A stretch of DNA of 33,193 bases from Geobacter sp. GTDB taxonomy: Bacteria; Desulfobacterota; Desulfuromonadia; Geobacterales; Geobacteraceae. Positions 1 to 9,500 of the stretch are shown here, piece after piece; the stretch's first letter is position 1; every line of letters begins with the position of its first letter. A model generated the notes under the pieces. That model saw only the letters and a list, made by a program, of their open reading frames with translations, was not told the DNA's origin and did not search any database. The DNA is taken from NCBI GenBank assembly GCA_027356255.1, contig DAIEGL010000063.1, positions 1-33,193 on the forward strand. Reading direction: 5' to 3'. A program made the position numbers and the translations under genes.

Positions 1-524
1 AGCAGATCATGGTTGTAAATCCTGTGCACATAAGGCAGCCAAATGTGTCCTTCATAGATATACTCGTTCAGAAAAAAGAGATGCACCGAATATCCGCCGT
101 ACTTCAAGGTCCGGTTTACCTCGGAGAAAAACATGTCATGGTCATTCACATGCTCAACAACCTGGTTTGAAATGACGATGTCGAACTGCCCATCCCCGTA
201 TGGCCAGGGATCACCGTCCGAAATCGACGCAATCCGCTCTTCCCAGGGTATCCCGGGACAGCGCGATGACAGATTGCAGATTGCCTTGCTTAAAAAACCG
301 TCCTGCTGCACACCATGGTCATGCACATCGAAACCATGAATCTGCCAATCAATGGTCGGGTTCAGCTTTGGCAGATTATTCGTCAGATACGTTATCAGCT
401 TACCGTCTCCACAACCGACATCCAACAGGTGGACTGTCTGATGGTCGGCAAAACGGCCGAGCTCCGTGTTGATGATACTGAGCAGATGTTCGTGAGTGGT
501 ATGTTCGGCCTTGTCAAGACTCAT
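1..524 (-). CDS. SAM-dependent methyltransferase, class I (3' end outside window)
   Basis: Reading the minus strand from an ATG at 524 gives an open frame of about 174 codons with no stop before the window edge, so the C-terminus is missing. The translation shows a Rossmann motif I (LLDVGCGDGKL, around residues 32-42) and a later block with FDIVISNQVVEHV followed by LKYGGY, typical of class I methyltransferases of the Methyltransf_11/23 type. The start overlaps the end of the upstream polymerase gene by 11 bases and has a GGTGG stretch just before it, which indicates translational coupling. Position at the end of a polysaccharide operon suggests it modifies a sugar or lipid intermediate, but the substrate cannot be read from the sequence. 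The family call is firm; the role is inferred. Confidence 0.8.
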   Translation of the reverse strand, partial: MSLDKAEHTTHEHLLSIINTELGRFADHQTVHLLDVGCGDGKLITYLTNNLPKLNPTIDWQIHGFDVHDHGVQQDGFLSKAICNLSSRCPGIPWEERIASISDGDPWPYGDGQFDIVISNQVVEHVNDHDMFFSEVNRTLKYGGYSVHLFFLNEYIYEGHIWLPYVHRIYNHDL

Positions 525-1767
525 ATCCACCAGCCCTGAATTGAAAAATATCCGTGTTCAGCGACTGTATTACGACGCTGAACAGCCCCAGGCCGATGAA
601 CAGCCAGACAGGGAACTCGGCCAACAGCGGGGTGAAAAAGCCCATGAACGTGGTGAAGCACAGGTTCGCCCAGGCAAAGAGGGCAATGGGGCTCCCCGAT
701 TGCAGTAGTTTCAGTCCCAGTATATCCAGTCCGAAACTGTAGACAAGAATGCCAAAGACAACGAAAAGCAACCCTCCGTCCCGGTAAAACGGCTCCAGAA
801 AAGAGCCTACGTTAGTTTCAAATGGGACGGCATAGAATTCGAGGATCTGGCTGGGCGGTTCCTGGATCAGACCAAACCTGGAGAGAAGTTTCGACACCGG
901 ATAAAGAACCCTTTCCGGCGAGTAGGATACCGGTTCATGATGCACGAGCATGTGGTTAAAGTAGGCAAAACCGCTTACGCCATAGGCATACATTACCTGC
1001 GTCACGCCGGGTATGCGCGGGTCTTCGAATTTGTCCTCGTAATATGCCTTGCCCGTCCATTCTCCAATCGCCCAAAACAGCGCAAAAAACAGCACTAAAA
1101 TCAGCAGCGTCCACATGACCGCCTTCCTGAAGTTCACGCTCACCAAGGCAGCCAACACCATGAGGAGGCTCGTAAACATTATCCATATGGGCTGGGTTCT
1201 CCCTATATAGAGAAAATTGCCGAGAAATTGGATCAGCGCCAAAACCAGCCACCATTTTGATACCTGTTTCCGGGCCACGGCATATACCGTCAGGGCTATC
1301 GCAATCCATCCCAGAAACGACACTTGAATGCCGATCGTGGACGACAGGTCGGAGGCGCCCCGTATGGTGTCCGCTGCGCTTGTCAGTGCAAGCAAAACCA
1401 GATTAAATCCTCCCAGATAGCCGGCAATGTGCATAAGCCATGTTGACAGCCCGAGGAGACCGGCCAGGTGAAAGAGAAGCAGCGTCAGCTTCAACGCCGT
1501 CCTGCGCTCGCAGGAAGGAAAGACGTCTCCCGGTTGAGAATGGTCCGCCAATATCGTACCCCGGTAATGCGGATATGATAGCGCCATGGACAAGACAAAG
1601 AATATCTCGGTCGCAATATAGATGGCGAGCGCCATGCCGCTACAGGCATCCAACCTTATGAGCCGCATCAGATACAGGGATAGCCAGATACCCCAGGTAA
1701 AAGCACCGTAAAAACTGGGCATATAAAATAACGTTATGAGCTGGTTACCCAGCGGTTCATTACGCAT
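514..1767 (-). CDS. Probable Wzy-type oligosaccharide repeat-unit polymerase (multi-pass membrane protein)
   Basis: A protein of about 417 residues made largely of hydrophobic segments (roughly ten or more), with a larger polar stretch in the second half that includes FETNVGSFLEPFYRDGG. A long periplasmic loop followed by this sort of TNV...PFYRDGG block is seen in O-antigen/oligosaccharide repeat polymerases, which join lipid-linked repeat units in the periplasm. Wzy proteins are very poorly conserved, so the call rests on topology, this block and the neighbours (flippase upstream, chain-length regulator and export protein in the same operon). I chose the ATG at 1767; a TTG at 1776 is also possible. 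Both overlap the flippase stop. An O-antigen ligase is the main alternative. Confidence 0.65.
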   Translation of the reverse strand: MRNEPLGNQLITLFYMPSFYGAFTWGIWLSLYLMRLIRLDACSGMALAIYIATEIFFVLSMALSYPHYRGTILADHSQPGDVFPSCERRTALKLTLLLFHLAGLLGLSTWLMHIAGYLGGFNLVLLALTSAADTIRGASDLSSTIGIQVSFLGWIAIALTVYAVARKQVSKWWLVLALIQFLGNFLYIGRTQPIWIMFTSLLMVLAALVSVNFRKAVMWTLLILVLFFALFWAIGEWTGKAYYEDKFEDPRIPGVTQVMYAYGVSGFAYFNHMLVHHEPVSYSPERVLYPVSKLLSRFGLIQEPPSQILEFYAVPFETNVGSFLEPFYRDGGLLFVVFGILVYSFGLDILGLKLLQSGSPIALFAWANLCFTTFMGFFTPLLAEFPVWLFIGLGLFSVVIQSLNTDIFQFRAGGYES

Positions 1768-2980
1768 GCAGCTCAATGCTCTTACCCCATTTTGTGCTTA
1801 ATGATAATATCAGGAATGTTACCATCTGGATCGGAACAATCCATGACAAGACGTAGACGTTGATCCCATCCTTTATTGTCAGTGCTAACAACAATCCAGT
1901 TATAACCGCAACCAGCATGTTCACTATCAATCTCTGTAAATATCCCTGGCGCAGCATTGAATACGTAATATTGTTTGCAAATATTATGAGCAGTGAATTG
2001 AGTAGAAACGGCACAGCCAGATAATAAGGACTTGATTTACCGTTCCAAAATTTCATATATGCATAGATCAAGACAATAAACAACGGCACATATCCTATAA
2101 AAAACAATTTGTATCTTTTGAACTGTGACCCAATCAAACGTATTGTGAATGGATACTGAACATACGCTTTTGGAAATATTACAGTACCAAGAATTACTAT
2201 TACGCTTGCAAGGGTCTCAGGAAATTTCGCCATATAAATATACATACTGATATTCTCATCGAAATGGGCTTTTAACCCCATGACAGACAGGAGGATCTGA
2301 TCCATACGATACATGAGGAAATTAAAAGCCTGTTGAACACCCATTTTCAAGTTAACATCGGAAGAAAATCCCTCAAAATGGGCGGGAACGTATTTTTTTC
2401 TTGCCAGCCAAAGCGAGCGGAGCAGACTCGAGATCAGGAATGCCGCCAATGCCACCTCGGTATTCAACCATCCCGCATAGTTCAGGCTGAACAAAATTAT
2501 AAAGAAGAGGGGATAGTTAATTAAATTGGCTATCGACGTTACAGAATAAAACCCACGTGCGTTGAGATCAGCCATAATAATAAGAGAGTAGGCATCAAGC
2601 ACGATGCTTCCTAAAGCAACAAAACCCGCCCATGGAGAAAACACGATACCAACGGCCAATGAAAAAACCGCTGAAATGGGCACCACAGTTTTGACAATGA
2701 ACTTTCCGGCAGCGAAATACTTCTTTTCATCATTGCTCACAACGGCAAATATGAGATGTTCGATCCCTATCTTTGAAACCGCAAAGCCCAATGTCTGCCA
2801 CTGGACAAATAAAATGATGAAAGCGGCGAGATGTCGATCAAAAAGTGACCAGCGTTGGGAAGCTATCAGCATGAAGCCGACTGCCGCCACGACGCCCGAG
2901 CCCAAGAGCGAAATAAATCCGATGAACTTGTTTTTTAACTCGCAACGCTTTTCTTTTCTTTCAATATGCTCGTTATTCAT
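1760..2980 (-). CDS. Wzx-type polysaccharide flippase (MOP superfamily)
   Basis: About 406 residues with some 12 hydrophobic segments spread evenly and short charged loops, the layout of Wzx/RfbX flippases that move undecaprenyl-pyrophosphate-linked repeat units across the inner membrane. The gene is visibly richer in A and T than the genes on either side (many AAT, ATA and TTT codons), as is common for flippases and O-unit genes that move between strains. The ATG at 2980 is preferred over an in-frame TTG at 2986; neither has a clear Shine-Dalgarno sequence. It lies 36 bases after the chain-length gene, and its stop overlaps the start of the polymerase. Without a search I cannot rule out another MOP exporter, but the context strongly favours Wzx. 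Confidence 0.75.
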   Translation of the reverse strand: MNNEHIERKEKRCELKNKFIGFISLLGSGVVAAVGFMLIASQRWSLFDRHLAAFIILFVQWQTLGFAVSKIGIEHLIFAVVSNDEKKYFAAGKFIVKTVVPISAVFSLAVGIVFSPWAGFVALGSIVLDAYSLIIMADLNARGFYSVTSIANLINYPLFFIILFSLNYAGWLNTEVALAAFLISSLLRSLWLARKKYVPAHFEGFSSDVNLKMGVQQAFNFLMYRMDQILLSVMGLKAHFDENISMYIYMAKFPETLASVIVILGTVIFPKAYVQYPFTIRLIGSQFKRYKLFFIGYVPLFIVLIYAYMKFWNGKSSPYYLAVPFLLNSLLIIFANNITYSMLRQGYLQRLIVNMLVAVITGLLLALTIKDGINVYVLSWIVPIQMVTFLILSLSTKWGKSIELHA

Positions 2981-3016
2981 GCGCAATCGGTCGCTGGGGA
3001 CTCATTTCCGCATCCA

Positions 3017-4228
3017 TTAATTATTTTCCTTAATCGAGCGGCCGGCAGCGTACGCCTTCAATCTTTCGATCCGTTCCCGTTTCGCAGGGTCCAGGGAAAC
3101 CCTTTCCCGATACTCCAGGATAATCGCCGTAACGAATGAGATCAGCAAACCCAGAAGTGTGACACTTGCAACCAGGAAAACCCGCCTGGGTTTTACCTGT
3201 TTCTCCGGAGGGGCGGCTTTATCAACGACCTGGATGACCATCGCATCTTTTGCCTCATCGATCTTCGCCATTTCATACTGCTTAGCCATAAGTTCATAGA
3301 GCGTCTCCGAATATTTCAGGTTCCGCAATTTACGGACGTACCCGGTGCCTGCCTCGGGCATGCTCCCCGCGGACATGAAGGTATCCGGGTTCTTTCCCCC
3401 CTTTGCTTCGAGTTTCGAGAGCTGTTCTCTCATCCCCCGCAGCTGCTCTTCAATCTTCTGCAAATCCGGGTTCTTGGGAGTGGCGTACGACCTGAGCACC
3501 TTTAGTTCAACCTCTTTGGCCGCAATCTGCGCCCGCAACTGTGCTATTGATTCTATGATGGCCTTAGTTTGTTCCTTGATCTCAATGGCCCCCGTTTGCT
3601 CCTGGTATCCTTTCATCGATTCTTCTGCACGTATAAGAGCTTCTTTCGTATTTTTGAGCTGCTCTTCAAAAAAGAGCCGTCTTTGGGACGCCTCGGTAAC
3701 AGCGATATACTGGGTAAGGTTCCTCAGCTCCTCGACGAAAGCATTTGCCAATTCGGCGGACCTCGCCGGGTCCCTGTCCTCGACTCCGATGATGATCATG
3801 CCGCTCTTCTTCATATCCTGGATCGACAGCGCCTTCACCAAATTTTGTCGGGCGTCCTCGCGATAGGTTTCCCGGTACACCTTCATAAGGTTGAAGCGGT
3901 CTATCACGCGATCAAGCACGGCCCTGCTCTTCAACAAAGCGGCGTAGAGGTCACTGGTCGTCCGCACACCACCGCTCAGGACGTTGGGCAAAGCTGCCAA
4001 ACCCATCTGGCTCTGTACCTGGAGAGACAGGCTTTGACTGCCCTGCTGCGGCAGCAGAACCTTCGTTTCAGCCAGGTATTTTTTCGGGAGGAACATGCTG
4101 ATAATAACGATTGCTGCGAAACAGGACACCGTGATAAGCGTGATGAGTCTTTTCCACTTCATCACGAAGATCAGATAATCCAGGGCGGTAACACCTTCTT
4201 TTGGCGGTTGTGCCTTGTGCTGCTCCAT
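3017..4228 (-). CDS. Chain-length determinant / polysaccharide co-polymerase (Wzz family)
   Basis: A 403-residue protein with the two-membrane-segment architecture of polysaccharide co-polymerases: an N-terminal segment at about residues 29-48 preceded by LDYLIFVMKWKR, a long periplasmic part with coiled-coil stretches (about 160-260), and a C-terminal membrane segment preceded by the proline-rich block APPEKQVKPRR. These proteins sit in the inner membrane and set the length of polymers made by Wzy. No Walker A or tyrosine-rich tail follows the second membrane segment, so it lacks the fused kinase of Wzc-type proteins. A strong Shine-Dalgarno (AGGAGG) precedes the ATG, and it starts only 12 bases after the export gene, so the two are almost certainly co-translated. 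Confidence 0.87.
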   Translation of the reverse strand: MEQHKAQPPKEGVTALDYLIFVMKWKRLITLITVSCFAAIVIISMFLPKKYLAETKVLLPQQGSQSLSLQVQSQMGLAALPNVLSGGVRTTSDLYAALLKSRAVLDRVIDRFNLMKVYRETYREDARQNLVKALSIQDMKKSGMIIIGVEDRDPARSAELANAFVEELRNLTQYIAVTEASQRRLFFEEQLKNTKEALIRAEESMKGYQEQTGAIEIKEQTKAIIESIAQLRAQIAAKEVELKVLRSYATPKNPDLQKIEEQLRGMREQLSKLEAKGGKNPDTFMSAGSMPEAGTGYVRKLRNLKYSETLYELMAKQYEMAKIDEAKDAMVIQVVDKAAPPEKQVKPRRVFLVASVTLLGLLISFVTAIILEYRERVSLDPAKRERIERLKAYAAGRSIKENN

Positions 4229-4240
4229 AGGCTTCCTCCT

Positions 4241-6400
4241 CTAACGAACAACGAGCAATACGCCCGCTGTCACGGCAATCTGGTAGAGGATCTGCGTAAT
4301 GTCCTTGATATTACGCAGCCAGCCGACACGTTCCAGCTTCTCCGGAACGACAATGGTATCTCCTGAATTCAGGTGGTCTCCGAATCCGAGGAAGCTTCCT
4401 CCGGCCTTGACCGCAGTGCCATTCGCCTGCAGGATGTAGGAGTTACCCTCGTCCGCATTTGACGTATACCCCCCCGCAAGCTCCACGTAGTAGTCGTATT
4501 GCTCTCCCGCATCGTATACAAAGGCACTCTGGTTGTATACCGAGCCGATGACCTGCACGGTCCTGGGGTCTGAAGGCACCGAAATGGAATCGCCCTGATC
4601 AAGCTCGATGTCGTACGCGGACCCCCGGAAAGTAGCCAGATCCGACAGTCGCAACGCTATTCGGCCCTTTGCCTTGGCCGTCTTGAGCTGCTCTATAAAC
4701 TGCCTTTTCTGCTCCAGTTCCATCTGGACCATACGAGCATCGTCCGGGCTGGTCGCGGTGGCGATCTGCGAGGTGCCGGAGCCGAGAAGTTCCCGCTCAA
4801 GCCGTTCGGCCATTTCATCGATCTGTTTCTGCTGCTGCGCACGCACCCTCTCCCTGGTGAAGACCGACCCGCGCAGGTACGCACGCGCCGTAAACCCTCC
4901 CGCCCGTTCGATGAGCGACGAAAGCGTCTCCCCCCTCTTGATCGTATAGGTCCCGGGAAATCTCACCTCTCCGCTGATGGTCGCAGTGCGGTAGAGATTC
5001 CATTCGGGAACGGTACGCACGAAGAGATAATCGTTCATCTGCAAGGGGACATTGTTGGCGGGATCGCCTTCCAGCGCCTTGGCAAGGTCGATGACGAACA
5101 TCTCGGTCTTTGGCCCTGCCTGGGTCACCGTTATTCGCGTCATCTCTGCCTGATTCGATGTATAGTAGAGCAGCCCGCCTGCAAGGGAGATGACATCCTT
5201 CACCCTTGTCACGCCGGGGTTGACGCCGAAATTGCCCGGATGGGCGACCGCACCGGCAATAGTGACGGTATTCGCCGTATCGGCGACCGTAAATATCTTT
5301 GCCAGGTCGCCGTCCTGAAGGACAAAATTCTTTTCCGGGTTTTTCTCGATGTCTATCAGGTCCCCTTCGAACAAGGTCCTGAATTGATGGTCCTGGATTC
5401 GCTGCATCTGCACCCGCCCCGTGAATGCGATACCGGTGATGCCGCCGGCCATATGGACAAGATCGAGGAGGCGGGTCTCACCCTTAAGCTCATAGATCGC
5501 CGGAGTCTTGACGTTTCCCGCAATCCCCGCAAGCGGCCCCGCCGGCGGGATAAAGATCACGTCCTCCGGCAGGAGGCGGATATCCTTGGTCTTGTCCCCC
5601 TGCAACAGGAAGTCGTAGAGATCGAAGGTGACCACGGTCCTGCCGTTTCTCTTCACCTGGATATTCCTCATGGAGCCGGTCTTGGAAGGGCCGCCGCTCT
5701 CGAACAGGGCGTTAATGATGGTCGAAAGCGAAGATATGGTGTAAGCCCCCGGCCACTGGGCATTCCCCACGACGTAGACCGTGATCGACCTGAGCTGCCC
5801 CATGCTCACGTTCATTTCAAAGCCTGTATAATATTTGGAAAGCTCCTTCTGGAGGACCTCTTTCAGCTCTCTGAAGGTCAGTCCCGTTACGCCGAGAACG
5901 CCGATCTTCGGCAGGATTATCTTGCCGTCATTGTCCACAGAGACATGCCAGCTCCTCTCGATCTTTCCCCATACCTCGATTCTGATAGTGTCGCCGGGGC
6001 CGACGACATAATCGGGACCTACCGGCACATGCTGGGCAGGCGCGAACGTGGAAGGAGGCTTCTCGAACAAATCATAGCCGAACTGCTTGATATCGAGCGA
6101 TGTCGATGCTGAAACCTTACCGGAGATATACTTCTCAAACTCGGACATCCCGTCTTTCGCAAGCGGTGCCTTGTTGGCAGTGTTTTCAGAGTTTTTTCCC
6201 CATCCTTGAGAAGACGCTGCCTCCGTAGCGACTGAACGGGAGAGATCTGATTCCACACGATCACCCTGATGCGGGACAGGCTTGGCAGTTGGAGTAATTG
6301 AAGCCGAGGCGCCACCATCTCCTGCAATAGCAAAGGGTATGCTGTAAAGAAGGGATATGAGGGCGAATATTATGACGACGATCTTGTTTTGTCTTTTCAT
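4241..6400 (-). CDS. Outer-membrane polysaccharide export protein with several SLBB domains (Wza-like OPX)
   Basis: A 719-residue exported protein. A signal peptide ends near residue 26 (PFAIAG) with no lipobox cysteine, followed by a low-complexity stretch, then the Poly_export domain beginning at YVVGPGDTIRIEVWG (about residue 130). After it come repeated SLBB-like units, recognisable by G.V..PG.Y.........L...AGG patterns near residues 210, 295, 380, 480 and 615. A hydrophobic C-terminal segment (QIAVTAGVLLVV) could cross the membrane, as the Wza helix does. It is nearly twice the length of E. coli Wza, within the range of the multi-SLBB long forms. It is the first gene of the polysaccharide operon. 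The start at 6400 has no good ribosome-binding site, and a small inverted repeat (6411-6425, ATTCAT/ATGAAT) lies just upstream of the ATG. Confidence 0.87.
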   Translation of the reverse strand: MKRQNKIVVIIFALISLLYSIPFAIAGDGGASASITPTAKPVPHQGDRVESDLSRSVATEAASSQGWGKNSENTANKAPLAKDGMSEFEKYISGKVSASTSLDIKQFGYDLFEKPPSTFAPAQHVPVGPDYVVGPGDTIRIEVWGKIERSWHVSVDNDGKIILPKIGVLGVTGLTFRELKEVLQKELSKYYTGFEMNVSMGQLRSITVYVVGNAQWPGAYTISSLSTIINALFESGGPSKTGSMRNIQVKRNGRTVVTFDLYDFLLQGDKTKDIRLLPEDVIFIPPAGPLAGIAGNVKTPAIYELKGETRLLDLVHMAGGITGIAFTGRVQMQRIQDHQFRTLFEGDLIDIEKNPEKNFVLQDGDLAKIFTVADTANTVTIAGAVAHPGNFGVNPGVTRVKDVISLAGGLLYYTSNQAEMTRITVTQAGPKTEMFVIDLAKALEGDPANNVPLQMNDYLFVRTVPEWNLYRTATISGEVRFPGTYTIKRGETLSSLIERAGGFTARAYLRGSVFTRERVRAQQQKQIDEMAERLERELLGSGTSQIATATSPDDARMVQMELEQKRQFIEQLKTAKAKGRIALRLSDLATFRGSAYDIELDQGDSISVPSDPRTVQVIGSVYNQSAFVYDAGEQYDYYVELAGGYTSNADEGNSYILQANGTAVKAGGSFLGFGDHLNSGDTIVVPEKLERVGWLRNIKDITQILYQIAVTAGVLLVVR

Positions 6401-6445
6401 ATGAGCATGGATTCATTTCATGAATGGGATTTGGTAAGTTGTAAA

Positions 6446-6473
6446 ATTATATTACATCATTTTAATTTATCCA
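6446..6473 (-). promoter_or_regulatory. Candidate sigma70-type promoter of the polysaccharide operon
   Basis: On the minus strand a perfect TATAAT (6451-6446) is preceded, 16 bases upstream, by TGGATA (6473-6468), a 4/6 match to TTGACA. It lies between the terminator of the MCO operon and the export gene, in an A/T-rich stretch, with a leader of about 40 bases. The -35 is weak, so an activator may be needed. Confidence 0.5.
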
Positions 6474-6510
6474 GTGGTGTGACGAAAAAAACTTGGGCAG
6501 GAAAACTCTC

Positions 6511-6545
6511 CAAAAAAAGAAACCCGCTCCAGTTGCGGAGCGGGT
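6511..6545 (-). terminator. Intrinsic terminator after the riboswitch-controlled MCO operon
   Basis: A perfect 9-bp stem (ACCCGCTCC paired with GGAGCGGGT, 6-base loop) is followed on the minus strand by TTCTTTTTTT. It lies about 40 bases past the MCO stop and separates this operon from the polysaccharide operon. Confidence 0.85.
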
Positions 6546-6586
6546 CCCCAATATCCACATAAGATACGATCGTACGTTAGAAATCG

Positions 6587-9500
6587 CTACCAGTTACCCA
6601 CAATCGGTGTCGCGCCGACAAATCCGAATACAGCCATGGCATCCGTCGGCACACCATCCCAGACTCCGTTGCCATTAAAGTCCAGATACCATGTGGCATT
6701 GTCATAGACGCCGATCTTGGTAGCGCCGCTACCGCTCCAGTTACCCGTTACGGGAATGGCGCCGGCAATGCCGAAGTAGTAGGCTTTATCGGTCGGAGTA
6801 CCATCCCAGATACCATTGCCGTTATAGTCCAGATACCACGTGGTGGTGGCAGGGTCATAGACGCCGATCTTGGTAATACCACTACCGCTCCAGTCCCCTG
6901 TTACGGGAATACCGCCGGCAATGCCGAAGTAGTATGCTTTATCGGTTGGAACCCCGTCCCAGATGCCATTGCCATTGTAGTCCAGATACCACGTGGTGGT
7001 AGCAGGGTCATAGACACCGACCTTGCTAGTACCGCTTCCGTTCCAATCGCCAGTTACGGGATTGGTACCTGCATAGCCGAAATAGTAAGTTACATTGTCG
7101 GCGCCCATGGTGCCGTAGCCGTGCATGTCAAGTATCCAGGTGCCGTCGTTGAACACGCCGATCTTGCTCTGGCCACCACCATTCCAATCGCCGCTCACCG
7201 GAACGTCGCCCGGCGCCCCAAAAGTGTAGTTCTTGTCGATCCCTGGATCCCACACTCTATTGCCGTTTGCGTCGAGATACCATTGGCTGCCCCCCTGGAA
7301 AACGCCAACACGGTCATTGGGTTTGAAGACAACCGGCCGCATCATGTCGTTTTCTTCATGACCAAGGAGATGGCAGTGCCAAACATATTCCCACCCGAAG
7401 CTGGTCGTCTGGTTGGTGACGGTCATCGGATTACCGGTATAAGGATCAATTCCGGTGAACTGTGTCGTGGTACCGAGCGGCATCGTCACGTCCAGCGGTC
7501 GGACGCTGTCGGGAACCGGAAACGGTATAGGCGGTGTCGTTGCCTTAAACGCGACAACGATATCCTCCAGCGGGTTCATTCTGACGGTGTCCTTCCACCC
7601 CAGTTCGTTGGCGTCGGGCGGCCTTATGGCCCCGTCCCAGCCGACCCTGTTGATCACCTGCACGTCGTACAGGTGGAAGTGAATGGCATGGGTATCGACA
7701 CCGTTATGGGTGATTTTCCACAACTGGGGTCTGTTGGGAGTAACCTGTTCGGTAGGGGGATCTATGTACCCCAGAGGGATCGTCGTCTGGATCAGGGCGG
7801 TGGTAAACGGCAGCTCTGTCCCGAGCGTGGCGTTCATCCGTCCGTAATCCTTCGTGAACAACTCCTGAATAGTCTTCGACTGCATCGGCATCGTTAGCGG
7901 GGCGGCTGCGCCGACCGGGGTGAAGGTGAGGGAGGTGTCCTGTATCCTTGAGTACGTATCGGCGGCCGCGGAGTAGGGCCCAGGGTACGTGGTCTGCGGC
8001 ACTACCGGCGGAGGCTGCACGGCGGCGTAAATGGTCGGCCAGGCAGCGTTCATCGGCGCGGGATTGAACGGGACTGGGGCTCCCGCCGCTACCCGGATCT
8101 GCATGATGGTGCGGGTATTCGGGCCGTAGCCGGCTTTGGTGGAGGGGGCGCCACCCATCCAGGTGTTGTCGGGGCATCCCGTGTAGTAGTCGTTGCGTGG
8201 ATCGAAGGCAGGCACGGGAGCCGGTGCGTCGTTGTAAAGGATGAGTGTCTTGCCGGCATACTGGGAGAAGTCGATAATGACGTCGGCCCGCTCAGCCGGC
8301 CCTAGGAAGAGGGTCTTGCTGGTGACGTTCAGGACCACGATATTCCGGCGGTTGTACTCGTAGTCGACCGGCTGGTTGGGAAGCACCACCGGCTGCGGCA
8401 GAAGCCCTCCTTCCGTCCCTATCTGGATCATCGACGGACCCGCCAGGGCCGGATCGGGCACACCGCCAGCCCGCGAGTCGGTCGGCCAGGTTGCTGGGAA
8501 ACAACCTGCCGGGGTAAAGGCACCGCTGCAAACGCAGTTCGTCGTGACCGTTGCGCTGCAGGCCGGCCTTGGGACCGCAGCAACCATCTTGACTTCCTTC
8601 TGATAACCGGGATTCGGCAGGCCGGTGACCGGATCGAACGGGCTTATGGTAGGATCGGCCTGATACAGCTGGAGGTTCCACATCCGGTCATTGGCCGCGT
8701 TCAGGATGCGGAACCGGTACGTCTGCGGCTGCACGTCGATGTACGGGTACGCCGTACCGTTGACCACCGGTGTATCCATGAAGCCTTCAGGCACGCCGGA
8801 CACGTTGAATGTCGGCAGGCCGGGAAACTGGACCGGGAATACCGGCCAGAACCAGGGACCGTAGTCCCACCTGCCGAAGTTGTTCGCGCCGCTCAGATCA
8901 GGGTTGGTCGGCCACTGGTTCGTCTCATACACATGGGGGAACCAGAGATCGCCGTAAGTCCCCCATTTGGGGTTGGTCCACTTTGCATCCTGGACAGCCA
9001 CGTCCTGGGGGACGAAGGTCTTGTCCTGAATGACCAATGGGATAAGGTGCGCCAGATCGTTATTTGCCGTATCCGCCATATTGGCCGGATTACGGATAGT
9101 CCCGGGAACGCCCGTGGCGGCCAGCGCCGTTTCTTCCGTCGGATCAACGATCAAGTAACCGGCGGCCTCGCCGGCATACACGTCAAGGCGTGTAATCCCA
9201 TATGAGTGGTCATGGAAGAACATCAACCGGTCGCTTTGGTTGTTGGTCCAGAAAAATGTAGACACGCCGGCCGGCTCGACCCCGCCGTCCATGTCGGGAA
9301 CATTTTGCTGACTCACCCCTTTCGTATAGATTGTGCTGGTTTCCCCGGCCGGGGTGACCCACTGGTGTGGGGTCCCGTCGCTGATCCAGGGAGAATGTCC
9401 GCCATGGAGATGGAGGGTGGCACGGTTCTCCGTGTAGGCATTCATGCCGTCTGGCCCCATCCCCGCTCCCATGTACGTGGGGTCCATGGGGATGAAGAGA

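Noticed and set aside
5240-6112. A 290-codon plus-strand frame opposite the SLBB export gene
   Set aside because: Antisense shadow of a conserved gene; composition rich in Arg, Asp and His from reversed codons, with no domain.
6411-6425. Inverted repeat ATTCAT-TTC-ATGAAT before the export gene as an operator
   Set aside because: Only six A/T-rich base pairs; such a repeat is expected by chance in this leader. Noted in the gene entry only.
6590-7320. Tandem repeats as a possible mobile or satellite element
   Set aside because: They are in-frame parts of the MCO coding sequence ending with its stop codon, with no transposase or terminal inverted repeats.
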